Shown piece by piece: positions 16,695-24,014 of a DNA stretch of 52,529 nucleotides. Origin of the DNA: Marine Group I thaumarchaeote (lineage in GTDB: Archaea > Thermoproteota > Nitrososphaeria > Nitrososphaerales > Nitrosopumilaceae); assembly GCA_013390745.1 (NCBI GenBank), contig JACASX010000008.1:1-52529 (forward strand), given 5' to 3'. Under the pieces are notes generated by a model. It was not told the DNA's origin. It searched no databases and was given only the letters and a program-made list of their open reading frames with translations. The stretch's first letter is position 1. Each line of letters opens with the position of its first letter. Both the position numbers and the translations under genes were made by a program.

Positions 16695-17780
16695 ATGATA
16701 AAATTTGGAATTCAAAATGGACTAAACGTTGCTAGAGCAGGTTATTCTGAAGATCAAATTCTAACTGCATGTATGTTAGCTGACCGTACTGGCTATGACT
16801 CTATTTTCTACATGGACCACACAAATGTTCCACAATGGAAAAATGCAATTGTACTTGACCCATGGGTCATGTTATCATCAATTGCAGCTGTTACAAATCA
16901 TGTTGAATTAGGAACTTGTGTTACTGATGCAATTAGAAGGCACCCATCAAATATTGCATTAGCAGCAATCACATTGGACAGAGTTTCAAAAGGGAGAGCA
17001 ATTTTAGGAATTGGTGCAGGTGAAGCTCAAAACCTAAAAGAATTTTGTATACCATTTGAGAAACCTGTTTCTAAATGGGAAGAACAAATCCAAGTAATCA
17101 AAAAATTGTATGGTTCAACGCCGGATAACACTGTGGATTTTGATGGTAAGTATTACAAATTAGAATCTGCTTGCCTTCAAGCTCCTCCGATAAGAAAGCC
17201 ACATCCACCAACATACATGGCGTCCGGTGGAAAGAGAACGTTGCAACTAACGGGAAAATATGGTGATGGTTGGTTGCCAATAGGATATACTCCAGAATTA
17301 TTTGAGGACCATAAAAAGCAAATAGAAACATCAATGAATGAAAACAATAGAACACAGGAAGAAAAAGATAATTTTCAAATGGCATTAGATATTGATGTTT
17401 ACTTTTCTGACGACGCCGAAGAATCTTGGGCTAGGATGAAGGAGGCTGTAAAAGTTAGTCTGTTTAAGCCTGAAATACTTAGGGTGCATGGACTTAAAGA
17501 AATTGAAGGATTTGATTTTAGGAAATACTTTACGGAATATTCTATGTCTAACCAAGATTGGATTGTAAAAATGCGTGAAGCTGCAACAAAAATTCCAGAC
17601 GCTATTGCAAGATCATCAACTGGTGTTGGTACACCTGACGATATAATTCCAATATTTGAGAGGTTTCTCAAGGCAGGTGTAAATCATTTTGTAATCAGGT
17701 TTTGGGGTAAAAACTACTTTGGTTCTATCGATAAATTTGCCACTAATGTGATTCCTTATTTTAAGGAGCAAAATAAGTAA
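16695..17780 (+). CDS. F420-dependent LLM-class oxidoreductase
   Basis: The 361-residue protein is a bacterial-luciferase-like TIM barrel. Typical segments are IQNGLNVARAGYSEDQI, YDSIFYMDHTNVP, LGTCVTDAIRRHPSNIALAA, GRAILGIGAGEAQNLKEF, and MASGGKRTLQLTGKYGDGWL. The family contains methylenetetrahydromethanopterin reductase (Mer) and F420-dependent alcohol or sugar-phosphate dehydrogenases. The TGYDSIF and GIGAGEAQN motifs fit an F420 enzyme rather than an FMN monooxygenase. Its substrate is unknown. An FMN split-barrel protein gene follows 32 nt downstream, a frequent partner in F420 biology, so they are probably co-expressed. Confidence 0.83.
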   Translation: MIKFGIQNGLNVARAGYSEDQILTACMLADRTGYDSIFYMDHTNVPQWKNAIVLDPWVMLSSIAAVTNHVELGTCVTDAIRRHPSNIALAAITLDRVSKGRAILGIGAGEAQNLKEFCIPFEKPVSKWEEQIQVIKKLYGSTPDNTVDFDGKYYKLESACLQAPPIRKPHPPTYMASGGKRTLQLTGKYGDGWLPIGYTPELFEDHKKQIETSMNENNRTQEEKDNFQMALDIDVYFSDDAEESWARMKEAVKVSLFKPEILRVHGLKEIEGFDFRKYFTEYSMSNQDWIVKMREAATKIPDAIARSSTGVGTPDDIIPIFERFLKAGVNHFVIRFWGKNYFGSIDKFATNVIPYFKEQNK

Positions 17781-17812
17781 AGCATAATTCAGTTACTTAG
17801 ATTAAAAATAAC

Positions 17813-18463
17813 ATGGAAGACTTTTTGATACGACGAGATCATCGAAAATTACAAATAAAATCAAAAGAAAAAATTATTGAATTTCTAAGCTCCGAGCAAA
17901 CTGGTAGGGTAGCAAGTATTGATGAGAATGGGTTCCCACAAATTATTCCGATGAATTTTGTATTCATTAATGATACAATTTACATGCATTCTCACATAAG
18001 AGGTGAAAAACTTGATAACATTAAGCGTAATCAAAAAGTAGGATTTGAAGTAGATAAAAGTCTAGAATTTCTACCATCGTATTTTTCAGATCCTACTGAT
18101 GCATCTCTTGCCGATACATTGTACATTAGCGTCGTAATAAAAGGAAATGGTAATATTGTTTCAGATAAGAAAGAAAAAACTATTGCACTAAATGGTCTGA
18201 TGAAAAAATACCAACCTGAGGGCGGATATGAGCCAATCAAACCTGGTATGGATGTTCTAAAGGGAGTTGAGGTTATCAAAATTGTCCCAGAATCATTAAC
18301 AGGAAAATACAAAATTGGCCAGAACATGGACATGAAATCACGTATTGATCTTGCGAGGCAAATATTGGAAAGAAACTCCTCAACATCAAAAGAAACGTTG
18401 GATATTATGGGATTCAGGATAGTAGATAATGAACTAAAGTTAATAGATGATACCCCATGGTAA
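17813..18463 (+). CDS. Pyridoxamine-5'-phosphate-oxidase-like FMN/F420 split-barrel protein
   Basis: The 216-residue protein has the split-barrel pattern: IIEFLSSEQTGRVASIDENGFPQIIPMNFVF, then IYMHSHIRGEKLDNIKRNQKVGFEV. The HSHIRGEK loop corresponds to the flavin phosphate contact. The last 60 residues add helices beyond the minimal fold. True pyridoxamine-phosphate oxidases carry other C-terminal signatures that are absent, so an F420- or heme-handling reductase is more likely. It follows the LLM oxidoreductase closely. Confidence 0.75.
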   Translation: MEDFLIRRDHRKLQIKSKEKIIEFLSSEQTGRVASIDENGFPQIIPMNFVFINDTIYMHSHIRGEKLDNIKRNQKVGFEVDKSLEFLPSYFSDPTDASLADTLYISVVIKGNGNIVSDKKEKTIALNGLMKKYQPEGGYEPIKPGMDVLKGVEVIKIVPESLTGKYKIGQNMDMKSRIDLARQILERNSSTSKETLDIMGFRIVDNELKLIDDTPW

Positions 18464-18498
18464 TCTATAGCTTTATTTTATGAACAGAATTAAACAAA

Positions 18499-19122
18499 GT
18501 GTTGCTTAAACTTGCAATTTTAATCTCCGGAAGAGGGAGCAACATGAAGTCTATACTTAATGCGGTACAAAAACAAAACATTCCAATTAAACCTGCAATA
18601 GTTATTTCGAACAAACCATCGGCAAAAGGGTTAAAGATTGCAAGGAAACTTGGAGTACACACTGAAATTGTCGAAAGTAAGGGGTTTCAAGGAACAAGAT
18701 GGGAATATGACCAAAAAATAATACATGTACTGAGTAAATACGATATTACACCAAAAAATTCTCTGATTTGTCTTGCGGGGTTCATGAGAATACTGAGCCC
18801 AGAATTTATTAAAAAATTTAAAAACCGAATACTAAATATTCATCCTTCCATTTTGCCTGCATTTCCAGGACTAGATGCACAAAGACAAGCGATTGAATCA
18901 GGTGTAAGTCATTCAGGTTGCACTGTTCATTTTGTGGATGAAGGGGTAGATACAGGGCCAATTCTTGTTCAGGAAACGGTAAAAATCAAAAATGATGATA
19001 CAGAGGAAACCTTGTCAAAGAGAATATTAGCAAAAGAACACAAAGCTTATCCTAAAGCTGTAAGACTCATAGCAGAAAAGAAGATCAGTGTGGTTGGAAG
19101 AAAGGTAAAAATTCTTTCCTAA
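18499..19122 (+). CDS. purN: Phosphoribosylglycinamide formyltransferase
   Basis: PurN transfers the formyl group from 10-formyl-THF to GAR in purine synthesis. The 207-residue protein has AILISGRGSNMKSIL, SLICLAGFMRILSPEF, RILNIHPSILPAFPG with the catalytic Asn and His, and GCTVHFVDEGVDTGPIL with the catalytic Asp. It starts at GTG 18499 or TTG 18502, which give almost the same protein. Together with folD, cyclo-ligase and purD 2-4 kb away it indicates a folate-dependent purine pathway. Its last 4 nt overlap the convergent cupin gene. Confidence 0.92.
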   Translation: MLLKLAILISGRGSNMKSILNAVQKQNIPIKPAIVISNKPSAKGLKIARKLGVHTEIVESKGFQGTRWEYDQKIIHVLSKYDITPKNSLICLAGFMRILSPEFIKKFKNRILNIHPSILPAFPGLDAQRQAIESGVSHSGCTVHFVDEGVDTGPILVQETVKIKNDDTEETLSKRILAKEHKAYPKAVRLIAEKKISVVGRKVKILS

Positions 19123-19439
19123 GAATCAGAACCACCAAAAAAATACAGAACAGAAAGATTTTTTGTGTTACCATAAAAGTGGTGGGGAACATCTTTTGCT
19201 ACAAAATAGATCTCTTCCTTTTTGATACGATGGGATTTATCATTAATTTGTAAAAATCCGTTTCCGTCTAGAATATAGTAAATTTCATCAGAATTATGCG
19301 GTTCTTGTGTGTCGTTTTCACCAGGCTTTAAAAATATGACACCAACTGCCAAGGATTTCTTATTGATGAAAGTATGAAAATATGAGTTATTTTTTTTTAA
19401 TTTATTCAAATATTCAATTGTGTCGAATTTTATTTTCAA
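19119..19439 (-). CDS. Cupin-domain protein
   Basis: The product is one small beta-barrel: PGENDTQEPHNSDEIYYIL (cupin motif 1, with His and Glu but only one of the usual two His) and VAKDVPHHFYG (motif 2 His). I placed the start at TTG 19439 because a TATA-like box (ccttaaag on the minus strand, 19463-19470) lies 26 nt upstream. A TTG at 19496 would add 19 hydrophobic residues that precede the domain. It may bind a metal and a small acid or sugar. Function unknown. Confidence 0.68.
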   Translation of the reverse strand: MKIKFDTIEYLNKLKKNNSYFHTFINKKSLAVGVIFLKPGENDTQEPHNSDEIYYILDGNGFLQINDKSHRIKKEEIYFVAKDVPHHFYGNTKNLSVLYFFGGSDS

Positions 19440-19462
19440 TAAAAAAATAAACTTTTTGAACC

Positions 19463-19470
19463 CTTTAAGG
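19463..19470 (-). promoter_or_regulatory. TATA box for the cupin gene
   Basis: Read on the minus strand as ccttaaag, centred near 19466, this is 26-27 nt before the TTG at 19439. It is the reason for preferring the shorter protein. Confidence 0.4.
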
Positions 19471-19538
19471 ATTAACACCAATTCTAAATATTGCAAAACT
19501 CATTGCTTATTTAGGGGATAATTACAATATTTTTTGAA

Positions 19539-20165
19539 ATGGCAAAGTGGGCTGATTATCTAATTTCTCAAGTATTATATGATCAAAATCACATCATCAC
19601 TAAAGTAAAACAACATCGTGATATTGGAAATAAAATAAGCGGTGGAGAAATTGTAGACCGTGATGCCATTGCTAACAATTTAGGACATGGTATCAAATAC
19701 ATGACAGTTTATGGCGACCTCGACAAGATTAGGATGGGAAAAAATGTTAGATACTTTAGGGCATATGAGGATCATTACATTAGAATTGATGACAATAAAG
19801 TTATGACAGATAATTTAGGCGAATTACCTGGTATTGTTGAATCCCAACAAGAAGAACAACCTGTATTGGCTGAAGCAAAACCAAAACCTGCTGTTGAAAC
19901 AAAACCATTATCTGAACTCAGTTCTGCGTTCTTCTCTGAACAAGTTGAACAGAAACCAGAACCAGCTGCTGTGGAGACCGAGGTAACACCGGAACCAGCT
20001 GCTGTGGAGACCGAGGTAACATCAAAAGAAACTAAAAAGAAGGTTATGAAAACTAAATCATCTACTAAGAAGAAATCATCTACTAAGAAGAAATCATCTA
20101 CTAAGAAGAAATCATCTACTAAGAAGAAATCATCTAAGAAACCTACTAAGAAGAAGAGAGCCTGA
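19539..20165 (+). CDS. DUF3892-like protein with a histone-H1-like lysine-rich tail
   Basis: Residues 1-90 form a compact domain (MAKWADYLISQVLYDQNH, VKQHRDIGNKISGGEIVDRD, IKYMTVYGDL) resembling DUF3892. A Pro/Glu/Ala spacer follows with two copies of PEPAAVETEVT. The last 40 residues are a basic tail of four KSSTKK repeats plus a SKKPTKKKRA end, like the C-terminal domain of histone H1. Such tails bind DNA by charge, so a chromatin role is likely. The organisation (folded head, acidic linker, basic tail) and the neighbouring chromosome genes in the window support this, but no function is proven. Confidence 0.6.
   Translation: MAKWADYLISQVLYDQNHIITKVKQHRDIGNKISGGEIVDRDAIANNLGHGIKYMTVYGDLDKIRMGKNVRYFRAYEDHYIRIDDNKVMTDNLGELPGIVESQQEEQPVLAEAKPKPAVETKPLSELSSAFFSEQVEQKPEPAAVETEVTPEPAAVETEVTSKETKKKVMKTKSSTKKKSSTKKKSSTKKKSSTKKKSSKKPTKKKRA
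19959..20021 (+). repeat. Two-copy 33-bp in-gene repeat
   Basis: A 30-nt unit starting gaaccagctgctgtggagac occurs at 19959-19988 and 19992-20021, offset by 33 nt, encoding the doubled PEPAAVETEVT segment. The copies are identical, indicating recent duplication. Confidence 0.9.
20055..20135 (+). repeat. Four-copy 18-bp repeat encoding KSSTKK
   Basis: Four identical 18-nt units (aaatcatctactaagaag), beginning at 20055, 20073, 20091 and 20109, are followed by a partial copy. They encode the H1-like tail. Perfect DNA identity makes copy number likely to vary among strains. Confidence 0.92.
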
Positions 20166-20302
20166 TAGTATCATTCATACTAATAATTTCTCCGCGCGGC
20201 TTTTATTATAAAATAATGTTGATTCTCTATCATGTTATTATGATGGGACTCGTCATCCCACCATTTTTTTTATTTCAACTGAACTACAAATGATTTTAAA
20301 AA

Positions 20303-20404
20303 TTATTCAGACTGATTTTTTGTCCAAGTTTTACTATGACACTTACACTTACAGTTATACTCACAAAAATTTGTGGCACAATACGAACATCTAAGCTTCA
20401 TCAT
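20303..20404 (-). CDS. Tiny cysteine-rich zinc-binding protein (33 aa)
   Basis: Adjacent ATG codons at 20404 and 20401 open a 33-residue protein with stop at 20303-20305. It reads MMKLRCSYCATNFCEYN followed by CKCKCHSKTW. The CxxC pair and the CxCxCH cluster give six Cys plus His, enough for one or two zinc sites. A TATA box (plus-strand tatttaaa, 20427-20433) is 26 nt upstream of the start. It lies in an otherwise gene-poor 350-nt gap. Function unknown. Nucleic-acid or protein binding is inference. Confidence 0.62.
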   Translation of the reverse strand: MMKLRCSYCATNFCEYNCKCKCHSKTWTKNQSE

Positions 20405-20425
20405 GGGTAAATCATACAAAATTTC

Positions 20426-20434
20426 TATTTAAAC
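20426..20434 (-). promoter_or_regulatory. TATA box for the 33-aa Cys-rich gene
   Basis: On the minus strand the box reads tttaaata and is centred 26 nt before the ATG at 20404, supporting this short frame as a real leaderless gene. The remainder of the 20166-20516 gap holds a weak hairpin followed by a run of eight T (about 20240-20275) and nothing else I can name. Confidence 0.5.
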
Positions 20435-20516
20435 CGCAAATCACATACAGTCTCATAGATTCAAAAATTACTTTCATTTCTACTTAAATTAAATAGTTAT
20501 ACAATAAGATATCATT

Positions 20517-21380
20517 ATGGCAGGACAAAAGATAGATGGAATTGAAGTATCAAATGAGGTCAAAGAGATTTTAAAAAGTGCAGTTGAAAAACTAAATTCA
20601 GAAGATGTGATACCGTGTCTAGCTACAGTGTTGGTGGGGGATGATCCAGCATCTACAACATATGTAAAAAATAAACATAACGCATGTGAAAAAGTTGGGA
20701 TTAAAACAAAGGATCATAAGTTATCTGCCGATACGACACAAAAAGAACTTGACAAAATTATTGATAATCTAAATAATGATAAGGAAGTCCATGGAATTCT
20801 AGTTCAATTACCGCTACCAAAACAACTTAACGAATTTGCAACTATCTCAAGAATATCTCCAATAAAAGATGTTGATGGGTTAACACCACAAAATGTTGGA
20901 TTGTTATCAATGGGAAAATCCATCTTAAGGCCATGCACGCCATCTGGAATAATGGAGATGTTTTATTATTACAAGATTAATCTTCAAGGAAAAAATGTAG
21001 TTATGATTAATAGAAGTGATTTGATAGGAAAACCACTATATCATTTACTATTACAAAATAATGCTACTGTGACTACATGTCATTCAAAAACTGAAAATCT
21101 CCATGAATATTGCAAAAATGCAGACGTAATTATAACTGCTGTTGGTGATAGAACAAAATTCAAGTTAACTTCTGATATGATAAAACAAGATGCCATAGTG
21201 ATTGATGTTGCAATTTCAAGGTATGAGGGCAAACTGGTTGGCGATACGGATTATGATGATATAATTCAAAAAGCGTCATGGGTTACACCTGTTCCCGGTG
21301 GTGTTGGACCTATGACAGTTGCCATGTTACTAAAAAATACTGTGACAGCGGCATCATTGAGTAAAGAAATTGTCGGTTAA
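20517..21380 (+). CDS. folD: FolD: methylene-THF dehydrogenase/methenyl-THF cyclohydrolase
   Basis: FolD interconverts 5,10-methylene-, methenyl- and 10-formyl-THF. The 287-residue protein has the substrate Lys in TTYVKNKHNAC, the QLPLPKQL block, KDVDGLTPQNVG, RPCTPSGIMEM, the NADP Rossmann site NRSDLIGKPLYHLLL, and the C-terminal TPVPGGVGPMTVAML. The cyclo-ligase gene overlaps it by 11 nt, so both are co-transcribed and together handle folate one-carbon units that PurN uses. A tetrahydromethanopterin route is not indicated in this window. Confidence 0.95.
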   Translation: MAGQKIDGIEVSNEVKEILKSAVEKLNSEDVIPCLATVLVGDDPASTTYVKNKHNACEKVGIKTKDHKLSADTTQKELDKIIDNLNNDKEVHGILVQLPLPKQLNEFATISRISPIKDVDGLTPQNVGLLSMGKSILRPCTPSGIMEMFYYYKINLQGKNVVMINRSDLIGKPLYHLLLQNNATVTTCHSKTENLHEYCKNADVIITAVGDRTKFKLTSDMIKQDAIVIDVAISRYEGKLVGDTDYDDIIQKASWVTPVPGGVGPMTVAMLLKNTVTAASLSKEIVG

Positions 21381-21930
21381 TACTCAAAAGGCTGCACTAA
21401 GAAAACATCTCCTCGAAAAACGAGATGCAACTTCAGCTGAACTAAGAGAAATTTCAAGTGAAAAAATCCATCAAAATCTAAAAAAGATCTCTGAATACAC
21501 TAATTCACAAAATATTGCTTGTTATTTTCCAATTGGCAGTGAAATCAATACTTGTGATATAATGCTAGACATATTGGGACAAAATAAGAACCTACTACTT
21601 CCTAGGATTGTAAATGATAATCTTCAGTTTTGTATTGTTTCAAATCTTGAAAAATTAGAAAAAGGAAATTTTGAAATTATGGAACCGAAAGATAGTTGTA
21701 AAAAGGCGGAAAAAATTGATTGTGTACTAATACCTACAGTTGGAGTTTCAAAATCAGGTGTCAGATTGGGGTATGGAAAAGGCTACTATGATAGATTTCT
21801 CTCATTGATTGACGCAGTAAAAATATCGCTGACTTATTCGAAACAAATTGTAAAATTCATACCAAATGATTCACATGATGTCAAGATAGATTGGATAGTA
21901 ACAGAAGATGAGAATGTAAAAATCTCATAG
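21370..21930 (+). CDS. 5-formyltetrahydrofolate cyclo-ligase
   Basis: The 186-residue protein converts 5-formyl-THF to 5,10-methenyl-THF with ATP. It has the N-terminal RKHLLEKRD basic helix, ACYFPIGSEINT, IPTVGVSKSGVRLGYGKGYYDRFL with the family's signature GYGKGYYDRFL, and a C-terminal IDWIVTE strand. The start is TTG at 21370 inside the end of folD. This overlap suggests translational coupling. It converges on purD with a 6-nt overlap at the stops. Confidence 0.9.
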   Translation: MSVNTQKAALRKHLLEKRDATSAELREISSEKIHQNLKKISEYTNSQNIACYFPIGSEINTCDIMLDILGQNKNLLLPRIVNDNLQFCIVSNLEKLEKGNFEIMEPKDSCKKAEKIDCVLIPTVGVSKSGVRLGYGKGYYDRFLSLIDAVKISLTYSKQIVKFIPNDSHDVKIDWIVTEDENVKIS

Positions 21931-23187
21931 GTGAGATAAGCCTTTTTTCCCGATATCTGTCCTCAAGTATTTATTTTCCCAGGAGATTTTCTCAGTAACA
22001 TCATATGCATGTTTGATGGCTGCTTCTAAGGTATCACCTAATGCAGTAACACCTAAAACACGACCACCGTTTGTTATGATTTTTTTATCCAGCTCTTTTG
22101 TTCCAGCATGAAATATGTATGCACCATCAAAAGCATTTCCTAGACCAAAAATTTCCTCGCCTTTTGGATATGATTCGGGATAACCCTTTGATGCTAAAAC
22201 AATGCAAACCGCAGATTTATTTTTCCATGAAATTAGTGGCATGTTTTCCAACGTACCTTCCACACTTCCCACCAAGTATTCAAAAAGATCTGAATCCATT
22301 CGCATTAAGATTGGTTGGCATTCAGGATCACCCATTCTAACATTGTATTCAAGAACATACGGTTCATCATCCTTTAGCATTATACCTGCGTAAAGAAATC
22401 CCTTGAATGTAATTCCCTCATTTCTTAGGGATGAAATTGTTTTATCAATAATTTTTTCCTGTATTTTTTGAGAAATATCGTTATCGATGATTGGTGTTGG
22501 GGAATAAGCACCCATACCCCCAGTGTTTGGTCCTTTGTCATTATCAAATATTCTTTTATGATCTTGGCTTGTAGCCATCGGTATTGCAATTTTCCCATCA
22601 GACAATGTAATGTATGACGCCTCTATACCATCAATTCTTTCTTCGATTATGATATTGTTTCCTGCATCTCCAAATTTTTTATCCACTAACATCATGTCTA
22701 TAGATTTTTCTGCTTCGGCTTTACTATCGCAAACAATCACGCCCTTACCAGCTGCAAGACCGTCAGCTTTTACTACAACATTATGTTCAATTTGGTTAAC
22801 GTATTCTTTTGCCTTTACTGCATCATTAAACACCTCAAATGCAGCAGTAGGAATATTATTACGCTTCAAAAATTGTTTAGCCCAAATTTTACTTGACTCT
22901 AATTGCGCAGCTTTTTTTGTTGGTCCAAATATATTCAAACCCATTTCATTAAACATATCAACAATACCCATCGCAAGTGGCGCCTCTGGACCAACAACAG
23001 TAAAACAATTATTCTCAGACGCGAATTTGGCTAACTCGCCTAAATTATCGGCTGATATCGGTACGTTGTTTAATGTACCACCATTCCCAGGCGCATAAAA
23101 AACTGTATTAACATTATCACTCTGACCTAGTTTCCAGCCAATAGCATGCTCTCGTCCACCAGAACCAATTACAAGAACATTAACCAA
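21925..23187 (-). CDS. purD: Phosphoribosylamine-glycine ligase (GAR synthetase)
   Basis: PurD makes GAR, the substrate of PurN. The 420-residue protein has the N-terminal GSGGREHAIGWKL, VGPEAPLAMGIVDMF, the ATP-grasp segments VVKADGLAAGKGVIVC and the C-terminal EYNVRMGDPECQPILMRM. The length and order match the family. It is convergent with the folate genes and upstream of nothing in its own direction, so it is probably transcribed alone. Confidence 0.95.
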   Translation of the reverse strand: MVNVLVIGSGGREHAIGWKLGQSDNVNTVFYAPGNGGTLNNVPISADNLGELAKFASENNCFTVVGPEAPLAMGIVDMFNEMGLNIFGPTKKAAQLESSKIWAKQFLKRNNIPTAAFEVFNDAVKAKEYVNQIEHNVVVKADGLAAGKGVIVCDSKAEAEKSIDMMLVDKKFGDAGNNIIIEERIDGIEASYITLSDGKIAIPMATSQDHKRIFDNDKGPNTGGMGAYSPTPIIDNDISQKIQEKIIDKTISSLRNEGITFKGFLYAGIMLKDDEPYVLEYNVRMGDPECQPILMRMDSDLFEYLVGSVEGTLENMPLISWKNKSAVCIVLASKGYPESYPKGEEIFGLGNAFDGAYIFHAGTKELDKKIITNGGRVLGVTALGDTLEAAIKHAYDVTEKISWENKYLRTDIGKKGLSHL

Positions 23188-23223
23188 TACCTGAATCTTA
23201 ATTATGATCTATATATTCCAAGA

Positions 23224-23955
23224 TTAAACTTCATTTTTTAAAATCGCGAGAATTTTTGGTAGTGCATTAGCAGAAGTAGCCTGTATTGAAAGATCCATAT
23301 CATTTGACATGACTGTTTTTTCAGGATTTACTTCAATCAGCGTTGCACCATTTTGTTTTGCATAGACTGGTAACGTATTCGCAGGCGAAACAACCAGAGA
23401 TGTTCCAGCTATAATCATTATGTCGCATGTACTAGCTTCTTTCATTGCATTTTTCCAAATATCTTGTGACAATGCTTCTCCAAACCAAACAACGTCAGGT
23501 CTGAGCATATTACCACATTCACATTTAGGTGGAAGCGATTCAAAATTCTCAGTTATATTATCAGAAAAATTACAAACTGTGCATTTAATCCGAATTATAC
23601 TGCCATGTAATTCCAAAACATTTGTGCAGCCTGAACGCTGGTGCAATCCATCAATATTCTGTGTTAGTATAACTACATCTTTGAATTTTTCCATCTTGGA
23701 AATTGCAAAATGACCCTCGTTTGGTTTTGCTGCCAAGATGTTTTTTCTTCTATCCTCATACCATTCCCAAACTAGCTTTGGATCATCAAAAAATGCATCT
23801 ATTGATGCAAGTTTCATAGGATCATGTTTTCTCCAATGACCATCCTTCCCCCTAAAAGTAGGAATTCCGCTTTCCTGAGAAATTCCTGCACCAGTTACAA
23901 AAACTATTTTTTTGGAATCTCTTAATTTCTGACTAACATTGTCAAACATTTTCAT
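23224..23955 (-). CDS. Sirtuin (NAD-dependent protein deacylase)
   Basis: The 243-residue protein has the full Sir2 set: VTGAGISQESGIPTFRG, LTQNIDGLHQRSGC, the catalytic His in LELHGSI, a four-Cys zinc module (CTVC and CECG), PDVVWFGEALS and AGTSLVVSPANTLP. This is the bacterial/archaeal type that removes acyl groups from lysines. In Sulfolobus, Sir2 deacetylates Alba, and an alba gene lies at the end of this window, but the connection here is inference. It is divergent from ileS. Confidence 0.92.
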   Translation of the reverse strand: MKMFDNVSQKLRDSKKIVFVTGAGISQESGIPTFRGKDGHWRKHDPMKLASIDAFFDDPKLVWEWYEDRRKNILAAKPNEGHFAISKMEKFKDVVILTQNIDGLHQRSGCTNVLELHGSIIRIKCTVCNFSDNITENFESLPPKCECGNMLRPDVVWFGEALSQDIWKNAMKEASTCDIMIIAGTSLVVSPANTLPVYAKQNGATLIEVNPEKTVMSNDMDLSIQATSANALPKILAILKNEV

Positions 23956-23980
23956 TCAACTTATGTCTGACAATTCACGT

Positions 23981-23992
23981 AGTATTATAAGA
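23981..23992 (+). promoter_or_regulatory. TATA box for ileS
   Basis: agtattataa-type sequence centred near 23987, about 28 nt before the ATG at 24015, in the 59-nt divergent gap with the sirtuin gene. Confidence 0.45.
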
Positions 23993-24014
23993 GATAAATG
24001 TACGTGAGCGATAT

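Noticed and set aside
20230-20275. Strong intrinsic terminator in the 20.2 kb gap
   Set aside because: The stem is only about 4-5 bp before the T-run (gatg...catc), too weak to assign confidently.
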